Source: Komagataeibacter medellinensis NBRC 3288 (GTDB taxonomy: Bacteria; Pseudomonadota; Alphaproteobacteria; Acetobacterales; Acetobacteraceae). Taken from it: 64,000 bases of DNA. The notes beneath the pieces are model-generated. The model was not told where the DNA came from, searched no databases, and saw nothing but the letters and a program-made list of their open reading frames with translations. Location: contig NC_016027.1 of NCBI RefSeq assembly GCF_000182745.2, positions 747,001-811,000 on the forward strand, given 5' to 3'. Both the position numbers and the translations under genes were made by a program. Of the stretch, positions 9,062-19,319 are shown piece by piece; within the stretch, counting starts at the first letter, position 1, and each line of letters opens with the position of its first letter.

Positions 9062-9135
9062 TGGCTGGGGGACCTGGATTCGAACCAGGGCTGACCGGGT
9101 CAGAGCCGGTAGTTCTACCGCTAAACTATCCCCCA
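9062..9135 (-). tRNA. tRNA-Gln (anticodon CUG), CCA encoded
   Basis: Read on the minus strand, the gene starts TGGGGGATAGTTTAGCGG and ends in CCA. The acceptor arms TGGGGGA and TCCCCCA pair fully, the anticodon stem ACCGG/CCGGT encloses the loop CTCTGAC (anticodon CTG), and the T arm is CCTGG-TTCGAAT-CCAGG. The discriminator base is G. The chromosomal sequence encodes the terminal CCA. A promoter-like pair lies 39 bases upstream. Confidence 0.95.
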
Positions 9136-9173
9136 GCAAGGAGAAAGCGGCGCGATGCGCTGCGGTGATGTGG

Positions 9174-9202
9174 CATATAGCCGCCTGCCGCGGGGGACGC
9201 AA
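9174..9202 (-). promoter_or_regulatory. promoter of tRNA-Gln
   Basis: On the minus strand TTGCGT (9197-9202) and TATATG (9174-9179) are 17 bases apart, placing the transcription start about 30 bases before the mature tRNA. Confidence 0.5.
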
Positions 9203-9308
9203 CCCCTGCAATGGCTTTTTCACAAACTTTCTCTTTTGGCTTGCGTTTTATGCAGAACACTCAACACAATAGGTAATACCTTGGCCGTTAACGGGTATTG
9301 GATGAACA

Positions 9309-10433
9309 ATGGTCCAGCACAGGCTCAACGCCGCAAGACATCAGCAGGAAACACTTCCCTCGTTCGCACCTGTCACGAACCGGCACAGGGCGCGCGTGCC
9401 ACTCTATGCCGCTATTGACCTGGGCACCCATAACTGCCGCCTGCTGGTGGCCCGCGCGGGGGAGAGTGGCCTGCGCGTGATCGACAGCTTCAGCCGTGCC
9501 GTGCGTCTTGGCGAAGGGCTGCACCATTCCGGCAAGCTGGCCGAAGCCGCCATGGAGCGCACCATCACGGCACTGCGCGCCTGTGTTGCCCGCATGGGAC
9601 TGTACGAACTGCACAGCCACCGCGCCATCGCGACCGAGGCCTGCCGCAGGGCGGCCAACGGCATGGATTTCATTGCCCGCGTCATGCACGAGACGGGGCT
9701 GAACATATCCGTCATTTCCGCGCGGGAGGAAGCCGAACTGGCGCTGGCGGCCTGCAATTCGCTGCTGCACGGCCACGGCGGCACTACAGGGCGGGACCTG
9801 CTGTTCGATATCGGCGGCGGATCGACCGAAATTGCATGGGCACGAATCGACCGCAATGCCCGCCGCCATGACCTGTCGGGCTATGTCAGCCTGCCGGTGG
9901 GCATCATGACGCTGGGCGAACGCTACGGCAGCAATATCTTTACGGATGCCGGCTACCATACGGCGGTAGAGGAAATCGGCAGCGTGCTGCGCGGCTTTGA
10001 TGATGTGCACTGCATCACCCGCGAGATTGCGCGGGGTAATGTCATGCTGCTGGGCACCAGCGGTACGGTCACGACACTGGCCAGCCTGGCACAGGGACAG
10101 GGGCGCTACGAACGCGCGGGGATTGACGGCTCCAGCCTGTCCATACCGCAGGCGCTGGACATGATCGGCAACCTGCGCCGCGGGGGCATGGCCGGACTTG
10201 TGCGCAACCCCGTTATCGGCCCGGACCGGGCGCGCTACCTGCTGCCCGGTTGCGCCATATTCGAGGCCATTGCCACTACATGGCCCATGGCGAATGTTAC
10301 GGTGGCGGACAGGGGATTGCGTGACGGGCTGCTTTTACGCATGATCGGGGACCGCAGGCAGCACGGCGGCCTCGCCCCCCTGCCCTTTTCCCTTTCCCTG
10401 CATCATCATATGGAGCACCGGGTCAGTACCTGA
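9309..10433 (+). CDS. Ppx/GppA-family phosphatase
   Basis: Exopolyphosphatase/guanosine pentaphosphatase family member with an ASKHA (actin-like ATPase) fold. It hydrolyses polyphosphate or pppGpp, linking phosphate stores to the stringent response. Phosphate-binding motifs are AAIDLGTHNCRLLVA (first P-loop), ATEACRRAANG, SAREEAELA, LLFDIGGGSTEIAW (second P-loop) and LLGTSGTVTTLA. The usual length of the short, single-domain alphaproteobacterial form is met at 374 residues. About 30 residues precede the first motif, so a GTG near 9396 with AGGG upstream is an alternative start. rlmE begins 12 bases downstream, so the two probably form an operon, an arrangement known in other alphaproteobacteria. 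Confidence 0.9.
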   Translation: MVQHRLNAARHQQETLPSFAPVTNRHRARVPLYAAIDLGTHNCRLLVARAGESGLRVIDSFSRAVRLGEGLHHSGKLAEAAMERTITALRACVARMGLYELHSHRAIATEACRRAANGMDFIARVMHETGLNISVISAREEAELALAACNSLLHGHGGTTGRDLLFDIGGGSTEIAWARIDRNARRHDLSGYVSLPVGIMTLGERYGSNIFTDAGYHTAVEEIGSVLRGFDDVHCITREIARGNVMLLGTSGTVTTLASLAQGQGRYERAGIDGSSLSIPQALDMIGNLRRGGMAGLVRNPVIGPDRARYLLPGCAIFEAIATTWPMANVTVADRGLRDGLLLRMIGDRRQHGGLAPLPFSLSLHHHMEHRVST

Positions 10434-10445
10434 CCGCGTCCCGTC

Positions 10446-11210
10446 ATGAAACAGCGTTCTTCCACCCGCGTACCGGGCAAGGCCCGCACCAGCAGTCTGA
10501 CCCCCGGCACAGGCGACAGCAGCACCGATGGACGGGCCGCGCAGACCAACCGGACCAAGACCGTAACCGTAAAGAAAGCGCGCGGCCGCACCACCGCCCA
10601 GCATCGCTGGCTGCAGCGCCAACTCAATGATCCCTATGTGCAGGCAGCCCAGAAGCAGGGCTGGCGCTCACGCGCCGCCTTCAAGCTGATCGAGCTTGAT
10701 GACCGCTTCCACCTTATCCAGCCCGGCACGCGCGTGGTCGACCTGGGGGCCGCACCTGGCGGGTGGACGCAGGTTGCGGTCAAGCGTGGCGCTGCCGAAG
10801 TGGTGGGCGTTGACCTGCTGCCGGTTGACCCAGTGCCGGGTGCCACGGTGATCGAGGGTGATTTCAATGACCCTGCCATGCCCGGCCGCCTGACTGACCT
10901 GCTGGGCGGCAAGGCCGACCTGGTCATGTCGGATATGGCACCCAACACCACGGGCCATGCACCGACCGATCACCTGCGCATTATCGGGCTGGCGGAACTG
11001 GCGCTGGATTTCGCCACACGCATCCTTGCCCAAGATGGGGCATTCGTGGCCAAGGTGTTCCAGGGCGGTTCGGAAAAACAGATGCTGGCGGAACTCAAGC
11101 GCCTGTTCACGCAGGTCCGCCACGCCAAGCCACCAGCCAGCCGCAAGGAATCGAGCGAGCTTTACGTGGTGGCAACCGGCTTTCGTGGCCTGGACGCAAT
11201 ACAGGACTGA
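10446..11210 (+). CDS. rlmE: 23S rRNA (uridine(2552)-2'-O)-methyltransferase RlmE
   Basis: FtsJ/RrmJ methyltransferase that methylates U2552 in the A loop of 23S rRNA using S-adenosylmethionine, a late step in 50S assembly. The SAM motif DLGAAPGGWTQ is clear. The catalytic K-D-K-E tetrad is present in RSRAAFKL, MSDMAPN, FVAKVFQG and ESSELYVVA. The protein has 254 residues, about 45 more than E. coli RlmE (209), owing to a basic, Thr/Ser-rich N-terminal extension that could bind RNA. It follows the ppx/gppA-type gene closely and converges with the fructokinase gene. Confidence 0.95.
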   Translation: MKQRSSTRVPGKARTSSLTPGTGDSSTDGRAAQTNRTKTVTVKKARGRTTAQHRWLQRQLNDPYVQAAQKQGWRSRAAFKLIELDDRFHLIQPGTRVVDLGAAPGGWTQVAVKRGAAEVVGVDLLPVDPVPGATVIEGDFNDPAMPGRLTDLLGGKADLVMSDMAPNTTGHAPTDHLRIIGLAELALDFATRILAQDGAFVAKVFQGGSEKQMLAELKRLFTQVRHAKPPASRKESSELYVVATGFRGLDAIQD

Positions 11211-11226
11211 TCCGGGCCACGATCAT

Positions 11227-11243
11227 GCCTGATGGGATCAGGC
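11227..11243. terminator. small palindrome between convergent rlmE and fructokinase genes
   Basis: GCCTGAT and ATCAGGC form a perfect 7-bp stem with a GGG loop. It overlaps the fructokinase stop codon. No U tract is present in either direction. Confidence 0.3.
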
Positions 11244-12146
11244 CGCGTGATGGTCGTCCCACAGCCACGCTGCACCACGCACACCAGAACTGTCACCATG
11301 GCGGTTGCGCACGATCGGCGTGGTGCAGTTGGGGGTAATGGCGTAACGGCGCATCAGGCGGGGCACGCGCTCATAAATCGATTCAAGGTTGGACACGCCG
11401 CCCCCCAGCACGATCACGTCGGGATCCATAAAGTTGATGGCCATGGCACAGGCGCGGGCCATGCGATCCATGTAACGGTCCAGCGCGCCAATCGCGGTCA
11501 GGTCGCCCGCTTCGGCTTCCTGCTCGATATGGGCGGCACTGCGGTGACCTGGCCCTTTCCAGTCCTGCGCCAGCGCCGAACCGCTCAGGAAGCGTTCCAT
11601 GCACCCTTCATTGCCGCAGAAGCACTTGGGCATCGGGAATTCTTCAAGCCGTGGCCACGGCAGCGGCACATGCCCCCACTCCCCTGCAATATGGTTACGG
11701 CCGATCAGCAGCTTCCTGTCGATCACGATTCCAGCCCCCATGCCCGTGCCGATAATCACGCCAAACACGCTATGATGCCCCGCACCCGCGCCGTCGATCG
11801 CCTCGGACAGGGCAAAGCAGTTCGCGTCATTCTCGATGCGCACCTCACGGCCAAGGGCTGCCGTCATGTCACGAACCAGCGGCTGGTTGTTGAGCCATGT
11901 AGCATTGGCATTCTTGATCACGCCCGTATCGGGGCTGATTGAACCGGGAATGCCGATTCCCACCGTGCCCGTTCCACCCAGTTCCCTGTCCACTCCATGG
12001 ATCAGTTCGCACATGGCCTGAATGGCGGCGGGATAATTGCCAGGATTGGTAATGCGCCGGCGCACACGCTCGGCTCCATCCATGGCAAGGGCGGCTATTT
12101 CGATCTTGGTGCCACCAAAATCAATTCCAATGCGATAGGAGCCCAT
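11238..12146 (-). CDS. mak: ROK-family fructokinase (Mak-like)
   Basis: ROK-family sugar kinase that phosphorylates fructose (possibly also other hexoses) with ATP. Segments resemble E. coli Mak closely: IGIDFGGTKIEIAAL (phosphate-binding loop), GIGIPGSISPDTGVIKNAN, ENDANCFALSEAIDGAGAG (catalytic Asp in the DANC segment), FGVIIGTGMGAGI, AGEWGHVPLPW, the zinc site CFCGNEGCMERF and HGDSSGVRGAAWLW at the end. The chosen ATG (12146) gives 302 residues, matching the family; the frame opens 7 codons earlier. It diverges from tusA, and no fructose transporter is adjacent. Confidence 0.92.
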   Translation of the reverse strand: MGSYRIGIDFGGTKIEIAALAMDGAERVRRRITNPGNYPAAIQAMCELIHGVDRELGGTGTVGIGIPGSISPDTGVIKNANATWLNNQPLVRDMTAALGREVRIENDANCFALSEAIDGAGAGHHSVFGVIIGTGMGAGIVIDRKLLIGRNHIAGEWGHVPLPWPRLEEFPMPKCFCGNEGCMERFLSGSALAQDWKGPGHRSAAHIEQEAEAGDLTAIGALDRYMDRMARACAMAINFMDPDVIVLGGGVSNLESIYERVPRLMRRYAITPNCTTPIVRNRHGDSSGVRGAAWLWDDHHAA

Positions 12147-12269
12147 GCAGAGTCTTTCTTTCATCATGTTTTATCAACGGCGCGTTTTCTTTTATGGTCA
12201 TACCTGTATGGAACATCAAACCCTAGTATGCACGGGCATGATTGCCCCCACCACGGAGACATGGCTCCC

Positions 12270-12536
12270 ATGAGCGAGATAGTGCTGGACGCCCGCGGAC
12301 TGAGCTGCCCCCTGCCCGTGCTCAAGGCCAACCGCATGCTGCGCGGCCTGCAGCCCGGCGCACGGCTGCGCGTGATTGCAACCGACCGCGCATCAGTCGC
12401 GGATTTTCAGGCATTCTGCCGCGAGACCGGCCATGCGCTGATTGCATTCGGGGAGGAAGGCGGCACGCTCTCCTTCGTCATCCGGCGCAGGCCGGATGCG
12501 GCAGCCGGTCCCGCCACGGTGTCCATGCCCGCATAA
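12270..12536 (+). CDS. tusA: TusA-family sulfur carrier protein
   Basis: Small sulfur-relay protein (88 residues) of the TusA/SirA fold, which takes sulfur from a cysteine desulfurase as a persulfide for tRNA thiolation or other sulfur transfer. The CPxP active-site motif is at residues 13-16 (LSCPLPVLK), preceded by VLDARG. GGAG lies 11 bases before the ATG at 12270; an ATG three codons upstream is too close to it. The other tus genes are not in the window. Confidence 0.9.
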   Translation: MSEIVLDARGLSCPLPVLKANRMLRGLQPGARLRVIATDRASVADFQAFCRETGHALIAFGEEGGTLSFVIRRRPDAAAGPATVSMPA

Positions 12537-12637
12537 GTGCCAGAACCGCGCAAAACACGTTGTACCCTTGGCAGGATGCCCCACATGGATGTAAGCCCTG
12601 CGCCAACCAAGTCATTTTCAGGAAATGCCACGTACAT

Positions 12638-12868
12638 ATGACCCAGGACCTGACCCACCTTTCGTTCGAGGACGCACTGGCCGAACTGGAGACCATCGTG
12701 CGCCAGCTCGAGGTTGGCCAACTCAGGCTGGAAGATGCCATCACGTCCTATGAGCGTGGCGCCGCCCTGCGACAGTACTGCCAGAAAAAACTGGACGAGG
12801 CCGAGGCCCGCGTCCAGGCGATTGTCCAGCGTGCCGATGGCGCGCTGGATGCAAAACCAATGGATTGA
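12638..12868 (+). CDS. xseB: exodeoxyribonuclease VII small subunit
   Basis: Small subunit of exonuclease VII, 76 residues, which binds the large subunit XseA to degrade single-stranded DNA. LSFEDALAELETIVRQLE and ITSYERGAALRQYCQKKLDEAE are the family signature and form two helices. The stop shares its last base with the ATG of ispA (TGATG), so translation is coupled. The xseB-ispA-dxs-tlyA order is widespread in alphaproteobacteria. XseA is encoded elsewhere. Confidence 0.95.
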   Translation: MTQDLTHLSFEDALAELETIVRQLEVGQLRLEDAITSYERGAALRQYCQKKLDEAEARVQAIVQRADGALDAKPMD

Positions 12869-13812
12869 TGCACCAGATGAGCCAAACAACAGCCCCCTCG
12901 TCCCGAACCGACAGTGCGGATCGCATGGCCCGTCTGCGTGCATCCATGTCTGCGCGCGCCAAGGCCATCGAAGGCATGATCGACCGCCTTATACCCCGCG
13001 TTGAAGGGGGCGAGGCCCGACTGATCGACGCCATGCGCTATGCAACGCTGGGTGGCGGCAAGCGCCTGCGCGGCTATCTGGTGGCCGAAGTCGCCAGCCT
13101 GTTCAAGGTGGCTGCTGGTGGGGCGGACCGTGTCGCGGCATCCGTCGAGATGCTGCATGCCTATTCGCTGGTGCATGACGACCTGCCTGCCATGGATGAT
13201 GATGACCTGCGCCGTGGCCAGCCTTCCACCCATAAAAAATTCGACGAAGCAACCGCCATTCTCGCTGGTGACGCGCTTCAGACCATGTCATTCGACATCC
13301 TCGCCAACCCGCTGACACATGGCAGCGCGGAGGTGCGCATCAACCTTGTCCGCGCGCTGGCTGATGCCTCGGGGGCTGCGGGCATGGTCGGTGGCCAGAT
13401 GATTGACATGGAAGGCGAAGGCCGCGCGCTGTCGCTCGAAGAAGTCGCGCGCCTGCATGCGCTGAAAACCGGCTGCCTGATCCGCTATTCGGCCGAGGCT
13501 GGCGCGATCCTCGGTCAGGCCAGCGAGGATGTACGCAGCCGTATATCCGCCTATGGCCGCGACCTGGGCGCGGCGTTCCAGATTGCCGATGACGTGCTGG
13601 ACGCGACAGCCAGCGCCGAGGAACTGGGTAAGACGGCAGGCAAGGACGAAGCGGCGGGCAAGTCCACCTATGTCGCCCTGCTGGGCGTGGAAGGGGCCGC
13701 GAAGGAGGCCCGCCGCGTAGCGGAACAGGCTTTATCCCATATCGACATCTTTGGCCCCGAGGCTGATCGCCTGCGCGATCTGGTCCACTACGTGGTCGAG
13801 CGCAGGAACTGA
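12868..13812 (+). CDS. ispA: short-chain polyprenyl diphosphate synthase (FPP/GPP synthase)
   Basis: Trans-isoprenyl diphosphate synthase that condenses IPP with DMAPP/GPP to give farnesyl diphosphate, the precursor for undecaprenyl-P, ubiquinone and hopanoids. The first aspartate-rich motif DDLPAMD is at 104-110 and the second, DDVLD, at 241-245. [10 protein letters not shown] (IPP site) and the KTGCLIRY segment are also present. The protein has 314 residues, slightly longer than E. coli IspA (299) because of about 20 N-terminal residues. An ATG at 12877 is an alternative start. dxs follows after 5 bases, placing IPP supply and use in one operon. Confidence 0.95.
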   Translation: MHQMSQTTAPSSRTDSADRMARLRASMSARAKAIEGMIDRLIPRVEGGEARLIDAMRYATLGGGKRLRGYLVAEVASLFKVAAGGADRVAASVEMLHAYSLVHDDLPAMDDDDLRRGQPSTHKKFDEATAILAGDALQTMSFDILANPLTHGSAEVRINLVRALADASGAAGMVGGQMIDMEGEGRALSLEEVARLHALKTGCLIRYSAEAGAILGQASEDVRSRISAYGRDLGAAFQIADDVLDATASAEELGKTAGKDEAAGKSTYVALLGVEGAAKEARRVAEQALSHIDIFGPEADRLRDLVHYVVERRN

Positions 13813-13817
13813 GTGAC

Positions 13818-15809
13818 ATGACCGACAGCAAGACGCCCAACGCGATTCCCACCCTTGGTCGCTACCCGCAGCTTGACCGGGTCCGGGCCCCCCATGACAT
13901 GCGCAACCTTTCGGTGGAGCAGCTGAAGCAGCTGGCGGACGAACTGCGCGCCGAGACGATTGATGCCGTCTCCACCACCGGCGGGCATCTTGGCGCGTCG
14001 CTGGGCGTGGTGGAACTGACGGTCGCGCTCCATGCCGTGTTCGACACGCCCGATGACCGGGTGATCTGGGATGTGGGCCACCAGGCCTATCCGCACAAGA
14101 TCCTGACCGGGCGGCGCGAGCGCATCCGTACCCTGCGCCAGCCGGGCGGCCTTTCGGGCTTCACCCGCCGTAGCGAGAGCGAATACGACCCGTTTGGCGC
14201 GGCCCATTCCTCGACCTCCATTTCCGCCGGTCTCGGCATGGCCGTGGCCCATCACCTGCGCGCGGAAGAAGACCCCGCCTACCGCGAACGCAATGTGATT
14301 GCCGTGATCGGCGATGGCTCGATCTCGGCAGGCATGGCGTATGAGGCGATGAACAACGCGTCGCATTGCGGTCCGGGGGCCGAGCGCCTGATCGTGGTGC
14401 TCAACGACAACGAAATGTCGATCGCCCCCCCGGTGGGCGCGATGTCGAACTACCTTTCGCGGCTCATGTCCTCGCGCAAGTTCCTTTCCTTGCGCGAACT
14501 CGCCGCCAAGATGGCCAAGCGCCTGCCCGGCCGGCTGGAACGCACGGCGAAGAAGGCGGATGAATACGCACGCGGCATCATGACCGGCGGCACGCTGTTC
14601 GAGGAACTGGGCTTCTATTATGTCGGCCCCGTTGACGGCCACGACATGAACCAGCTGGTCCACATCCTGCGCAACCTGCGCGATGCCGAGGATGTCGGCC
14701 CCGTGCTGCTGCATGTGATTACCGAAAAAGGCCATGGCTACACCCCGGCCGAGTCGGCAGGTGACAAGTATCACGCCGTCTCCAAATTCAATGTCGTGAC
14801 CGGTGAGCAGAAGAAGGGTCCGTCCGGCCCGCCCAGCTACACCTCGGTCTTTGCCAAGGAACTGGTGCGCCAGGCCGCGACGGACGACAGGATCGTCACG
14901 ATCACCGCCGCCATGCCGTCGGGCACGGGGCTGGACAAGTTCGCCAAAGCCTATCCCGATCGCTTTTTTGATGTGGGCATTGCCGAACAGCACGCCGTGA
15001 CCTTTGCCGCCGGTATGGCGACCGAGGGGCTGCGCCCGTTCTGCGCCATCTATTCCTCCTTCCTCCAGCGCGCCTATGATCAGGTGATGCATGACGTGGT
15101 GCTGCAGAAACTGCCGGTGCGCTTCGCCATCGACCGCGCGGGCCTGGTGGGGGCCGATGGCGCAACGCATGCGGGTTCCTTCGATATCGCCTACCTTGGC
15201 TGCCTGCCCGGCATCACGCTGATGGCGCCGAGCACCGAGGTGGAACTGATGCACATGACCGCCACCGCCATCGCGTTTGACGAAGGCCCGATCGGCCTGC
15301 GTTACCCGCGTGGCGCCGGGCTGGGGCTGGCGCTGCCGGCAGCGGGCGAGGTGCTGGAGATCGGGCGCGGACGAATCGTGCGCGAGATGGCGCGCCAGTC
15401 CGGGCCGGAACAGGGTGGCATTGCCATCCTCTCGCTTGGTCCCAGGCTGGAACATGCGCTGAAAGCCGCCGACATGCTGGCCGCCCACGGCCTGTCCCCC
15501 ACCGTGGCCGACGCCCGCTTCGCCAAGCCGATCGACACCGCACTGGTCGAACAGCTGGCGCGCAACCATGCCGTGCTGATCACCATCGAGGAAGGGTCGG
15601 TTGGCGGGTTTGCAAGCTTTGTCATGACCCATCTGGCCAAAACCGGCCTGCTGGACCGCGTGCGCTTCCGCCCCATGACACTGCCCGACCGCTTCATCGA
15701 CCATAACACCCAGGATGCCCAGTATATCGAGGCAGGGCTGGATGCGGCGGCCATTGTAGATACGGCGCTGTCCGCCCTTGGCCTGCCGCAATCGCGGCAG
15801 ATGGCCTGA
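13818..15809 (+). CDS. dxs: 1-deoxy-D-xylulose-5-phosphate synthase
   Basis: Thiamine-diphosphate enzyme that joins pyruvate and glyceraldehyde-3-phosphate, the first and usually limiting step of the MEP isoprenoid pathway. The 663 residues hold the transketolase-like layout. HDMRNLS is near the start, and [16 protein letters not shown] and [16 protein letters not shown] follow. The TPP/Mg motif GDGSIS...NN is at 165-180. The pyrimidine-binding domain contains [17 protein letters not shown] and [13 protein letters not shown], and a C-terminal transketolase domain follows. AGGAA lies before the ATG. It is the third gene of xseB-ispA-dxs-tlyA. Confidence 0.98.
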   Translation: MTDSKTPNAIPTLGRYPQLDRVRAPHDMRNLSVEQLKQLADELRAETIDAVSTTGGHLGASLGVVELTVALHAVFDTPDDRVIWDVGHQAYPHKILTGRRERIRTLRQPGGLSGFTRRSESEYDPFGAAHSSTSISAGLGMAVAHHLRAEEDPAYRERNVIAVIGDGSISAGMAYEAMNNASHCGPGAERLIVVLNDNEMSIAPPVGAMSNYLSRLMSSRKFLSLRELAAKMAKRLPGRLERTAKKADEYARGIMTGGTLFEELGFYYVGPVDGHDMNQLVHILRNLRDAEDVGPVLLHVITEKGHGYTPAESAGDKYHAVSKFNVVTGEQKKGPSGPPSYTSVFAKELVRQAATDDRIVTITAAMPSGTGLDKFAKAYPDRFFDVGIAEQHAVTFAAGMATEGLRPFCAIYSSFLQRAYDQVMHDVVLQKLPVRFAIDRAGLVGADGATHAGSFDIAYLGCLPGITLMAPSTEVELMHMTATAIAFDEGPIGLRYPRGAGLGLALPAAGEVLEIGRGRIVREMARQSGPEQGGIAILSLGPRLEHALKAADMLAAHGLSPTVADARFAKPIDTALVEQLARNHAVLITIEEGSVGGFASFVMTHLAKTGLLDRVRFRPMTLPDRFIDHNTQDAQYIEAGLDAAAIVDTALSALGLPQSRQMA

Positions 15810-15833
15810 GCCCGTACGGGATCAGAACCGTTC

Positions 15834-16577
15834 ATGGCAAAACGTCGCGTTGACCAGATGCTGGTGGACCGGGGGCTGGTGGAAACCCGCACCCGGGCGC
15901 AGGCGCTCATCATGGCCGGTCTGGTCCATACCCCTGACCGGCGCATAGCCAAGGCAGGCGAGCAGATACCCGAGGACACACCCCTGACACTCAAGGGGCA
16001 GGACCATCCGTGGGTCTCCCGCGGGGGGATAAAGCTGGCGCATGGGCTGGACCATTTCTGTCTCTCGCCCGCAGGCCTGACCTGCCTTGATGTGGGTGCC
16101 TCCACCGGTGGGTTCACCGACGTGCTGCTGCATGAAGGGGCCGCGAAGGTTTATGCGGTGGATGTAGGCCATGGCCAGCTTGCATGGAAGCTGCGCAGCA
16201 ATACCGAACAGGTGGTGGTGCTGGAAAAATGCAATGCCCGCGCACTGGATACCACCATCATCCCCGACCCGATCGGCGCGCTGGTGTGTGATGCCAGTTT
16301 CATCGGCCTGCGTACTGTCCTGCCCGCCGGGCTGGAACTGTGCATGCCGGGCGCATGGGCCATTGCGCTTATCAAGCCGCAGTTCGAGGCCGGGCGTGAG
16401 GCCGTGGGCGCCAAAGGCGTGGTACGCGACCCGGCGGTGCATGAGACCGTATGCCAGATGATCCGCCAGTGGTGGTCAGACCTGCCGGGATGGACCGTAC
16501 TGGGCATCGACCCCAGCCCCATCACCGGGCCGGAAGGCAACCGGGAATTCCTGATCGCCGCCCGCAAGAACGGGTAA
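15834..16577 (+). CDS. tlyA: TlyA-family rRNA (cytidine-2'-O)-methyltransferase
   Basis: TlyA-type protein of 247 residues with an N-terminal S4 RNA-binding domain (about 1-60, MAKRRVDQMLVDRGLVETR) and an FtsJ-like SAM domain. The SAM motif is DVGASTGGFTD (86-96). IKPQFEAGREAVGAKGVVRD and a closing EGNREFLIAA are typical. In mycobacteria TlyA methylates 16S and 23S rRNA; older annotations call it a haemolysin. It begins 24 bases after dxs. Confidence 0.92.
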   Translation: MAKRRVDQMLVDRGLVETRTRAQALIMAGLVHTPDRRIAKAGEQIPEDTPLTLKGQDHPWVSRGGIKLAHGLDHFCLSPAGLTCLDVGASTGGFTDVLLHEGAAKVYAVDVGHGQLAWKLRSNTEQVVVLEKCNARALDTTIIPDPIGALVCDASFIGLRTVLPAGLELCMPGAWAIALIKPQFEAGREAVGAKGVVRDPAVHETVCQMIRQWWSDLPGWTVLGIDPSPITGPEGNREFLIAARKNG

Positions 16578-16686
16578 TCGGCGGTCGCATCGCCTGCCTG
16601 CGCTGTGATACACAGGCACAGTGGAGTAGCTGGAAACGCTCCCTCCCCTTTTATTTAATGACATGTAGAACACAGGCAGCACCGGT

Positions 16687-17925
16687 ATGTCCTCCGTAGC
16701 CCCCACCCCGACCCGCTCACGTGACGGGACGGCGGCCTCCCTCCTGAATGACGAGGAACGCGCGCGCATCCGTGCCAAGTCCGCCCAGTTCGCCCCGCCC
16801 ACGGCGGCAATGCCCGATGGCAGGCGTGACCTAGTGGGCCTATCGCGCGAGGAACTGACGGACATCATGGTCGAGATTGGCGAAAAGCCTTTCCGCACCA
16901 AGCAGCTATGGCACTGGATCTACCATCAGGGCGCCACCGATTTCTCGCGCATGAGTTCGATCGCCCGCCCGCTGCAGGAAAAGCTGGCCGAGCGTTTCGT
17001 TGTGGGCCGCCCTGGTGTGGTGACCGAACAGACATCGCAGGATTCCACGCGCAAATTCCTCTTCCGTTTCCGTGACGGGCAGGAAGCCGAGACCGTGTAC
17101 ATCCCCGACCGACAGGAAGACCGGGGAGCGGTATGCATTTCATCGCAAGTAGGATGCACGCTGTCATGCACCTTCTGCCATACCGGCACGCAGGCGCTGG
17201 TGCGTAACCTTGGGGCTGCCGAGATCGTGGGCCAGTTCATGGCAGCCCGCGACAGCTATGGCGAATGGCCCAGCCCCAAGGGCGATACGCCGCGCCTGCT
17301 GTCCACCATCGTGCTGATGGGCATGGGGGAGCCGCTGTACAATTATGACAACGTGGCCAAGGCCATGCGGATCATCATGGATGGCGAAGGCATCGGGCTT
17401 TCGCGCAGGCGCATCACGCTGTCCACATCGGGCGTGGTGCCGATGATGGACCAGTGCGGGGCGGAACTTGGCATCAATCTGGCCGTGTCGCTACATGCCG
17501 TGCGTGATGACCTGCGTGACGAGATCGTACCGCTCAACCGCAAATATCCCATCAAGGAAGTCATCGCTGCCTGCCGCCGCTACCCCGCCGCCAGCAATGC
17601 ACGTCGTATCACGTTTGAATACATCATGCTGCGCGGCATTAACGATAGCGAGGCCGATGCGCGCGAACTGGTACGCCTGATCTCGGGCATACCGGCCAAG
17701 GTCAACCTGATCCCGTTCAACCCGTGGCCGGGCAGCAGTTACCGACCATCGACGCGCGAACAGCTTGAAAAATTTGCGAATATCGTGATGGATGCGGGCT
17801 TTGCTTCCCCCATCCGCATGCCGCGCGGCCGCGATATCCTAGCCGCCTGCGGGCAACTGCGCACCGAGAGCCAGCGCCTGCGCCGCGTGGCCCGCCCCGA
17901 TGACGGGACTGATGCCGCGCAATAA
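16687..17925 (+). CDS. rlmN: dual-specificity rRNA/tRNA methyltransferase RlmN
   Basis: Radical-SAM enzyme that methylates C2 of A2503 in 23S rRNA and A37 in some tRNAs. The iron-sulfur motif CxxxCxxC is at C157, C161 and C164 (GCTLSCTFCHTG). The two extra cysteines of the mechanism are C150 (GAVCISSQVG) and the one in DILAACGQL near the C-terminus. MGMGEPLYNYDNV and VSLHA are typical. The 412 residues include an N-terminal extension of about 45 residues before the usual RlmN start. About 110 bases separate it from tlyA. Confidence 0.96.
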   Translation: MSSVAPTPTRSRDGTAASLLNDEERARIRAKSAQFAPPTAAMPDGRRDLVGLSREELTDIMVEIGEKPFRTKQLWHWIYHQGATDFSRMSSIARPLQEKLAERFVVGRPGVVTEQTSQDSTRKFLFRFRDGQEAETVYIPDRQEDRGAVCISSQVGCTLSCTFCHTGTQALVRNLGAAEIVGQFMAARDSYGEWPSPKGDTPRLLSTIVLMGMGEPLYNYDNVAKAMRIIMDGEGIGLSRRRITLSTSGVVPMMDQCGAELGINLAVSLHAVRDDLRDEIVPLNRKYPIKEVIAACRRYPAASNARRITFEYIMLRGINDSEADARELVRLISGIPAKVNLIPFNPWPGSSYRPSTREQLEKFANIVMDAGFASPIRMPRGRDILAACGQLRTESQRLRRVARPDDGTDAAQ

Positions 17926-18040
17926 CCTAAAAATCCGCCCTTCACTTCTGGTCGCCCGCGCCGTGGGGTGCTAGGAGGACAGGCCGCCGGTTTACCCGGC
18001 AAAGTCGTGTTAAAAGTTTTGTGGACAGGAGCGTTCTCCC

Positions 18041-19270
18041 ATGGCCGCCAGGGATGTCAAAAAGGTCGTTCTCGCCTATTCGGGCGGTCTTGATACTTCC
18101 GTGATTCTGCGCTGGTTGCAGACCACCTACAACTGCGAGGTCGTGACGTTCACGGCTGATCTGGGCCAAGGCGAGGAACTGGAACCCGCCCGCCGCAAGG
18201 CCGAGATGTTTGGCGTGAAGGAAATCTTTGTCGAGGACCTGCGCGAAACCTTCGTCAAGGACTTCGTCTTCCCCATGTTCCGCGCCAACGCGCTGTATGA
18301 GGGGCAGTACCTGCTGGGTACATCCATTGCCCGCCCGCTGATCGCCCAGCGCCAGATCGAGATTGCCGAACAGGTCGGCGCCGACGCGGTAGCCCATGGC
18401 GCAACCGGCAAGGGCAATGACCAGGTCCGTTTTGAACTGGCCTATTATGCGCTCAAGCCCGACATCACGGTCATCGCGCCCTGGCGCGAATGGGACCTGA
18501 CATCGCGCACCCGACTGCTGGCCTTTGCCGAGGAACACCAGATCCCCATCGCGAAGGACAAGCGCGGGGAAGCGCCGTTCTCGGTCGATGCGAACCTGCT
18601 GCACTCCTCTTCTGAAGGCAAACTGCTGGAAGATCCGGCAGTTGGCCCCGAGGAAATCGTGTTCCAGCGCACCATTTCCCCCGAAGCCGCACCGGACAAG
18701 GCCACCGAAATCACCATCGATTTCGTCTCGGGCGACCCGGTTGCGATCAATGGCGTGACCATGTCACCTGCAACGCTGCTGACGCGCCTGAACGAACTGG
18801 GCCGTGACAACGGTATCGGTCGTCTTGACCTGGTGGAAAACCGCTTTGTGGGCATGAAGTCACGCGGCATTTACGAGACACCGGGCGGCACGATCCTGCT
18901 GACCGCGCATCGCAGCATCGAAAGCATCACCCTTGACCGCGAGGCCATGCACCTCAAGGACAGCCTGATGCCACGCTATGCCGAGATCATCTATAATGGC
19001 CTGTGGTTCTCGCCCGAGCGCCGCATGCTGCAGGCCCTGATCGACCAGAGCCAGCATTCGGTGACCGGTCGCGTGCGGCTGAAGCTGTACAAGGGCAACG
19101 TGATCTGCGTTGGCCGTGAAAGCCCCCATAGCCTGTATGATACCCGTGTCGTAACCTTCGAGGATGACGAGGGAGCCTACAACCAGGCCGATGCGCAGGG
19201 CTTCATCAACCTTAACGCGCTGCGCCTGCGGCTGGGGGCCAAGATCGGCCGACGCGGCGGCGCGCTCTGA
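18041..19270 (+). CDS. argG: argininosuccinate synthase
   Basis: Joins citrulline and aspartate with ATP to form argininosuccinate, the penultimate step of arginine synthesis. The PP-loop SGGLDTS is at residues 14-20 ([17 protein letters not shown]). [31 protein letters not shown] and [10 protein letters not shown] are conserved. The 409 residues fit the common bacterial form. AGGAG lies 9 bases before the ATG. The gene stands alone, 115 bases after rlmN. Confidence 0.98.
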   Translation: MAARDVKKVVLAYSGGLDTSVILRWLQTTYNCEVVTFTADLGQGEELEPARRKAEMFGVKEIFVEDLRETFVKDFVFPMFRANALYEGQYLLGTSIARPLIAQRQIEIAEQVGADAVAHGATGKGNDQVRFELAYYALKPDITVIAPWREWDLTSRTRLLAFAEEHQIPIAKDKRGEAPFSVDANLLHSSSEGKLLEDPAVGPEEIVFQRTISPEAAPDKATEITIDFVSGDPVAINGVTMSPATLLTRLNELGRDNGIGRLDLVENRFVGMKSRGIYETPGGTILLTAHRSIESITLDREAMHLKDSLMPRYAEIIYNGLWFSPERRMLQALIDQSQHSVTGRVRLKLYKGNVICVGRESPHSLYDTRVVTFEDDEGAYNQADAQGFINLNALRLRLGAKIGRRGGAL

Positions 19271-19319
19271 TCTTACGCCCATGCCCCTTCATGCTTTGCC
19301 AACAATCTGCCGAGGTGTC

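Noticed and set aside
13788-15791. 667-codon minus-strand open frame opposite dxs
   Set aside because: An antisense shadow of dxs, which is unambiguous; the translation is His/Gly/Arg-rich with no domain.
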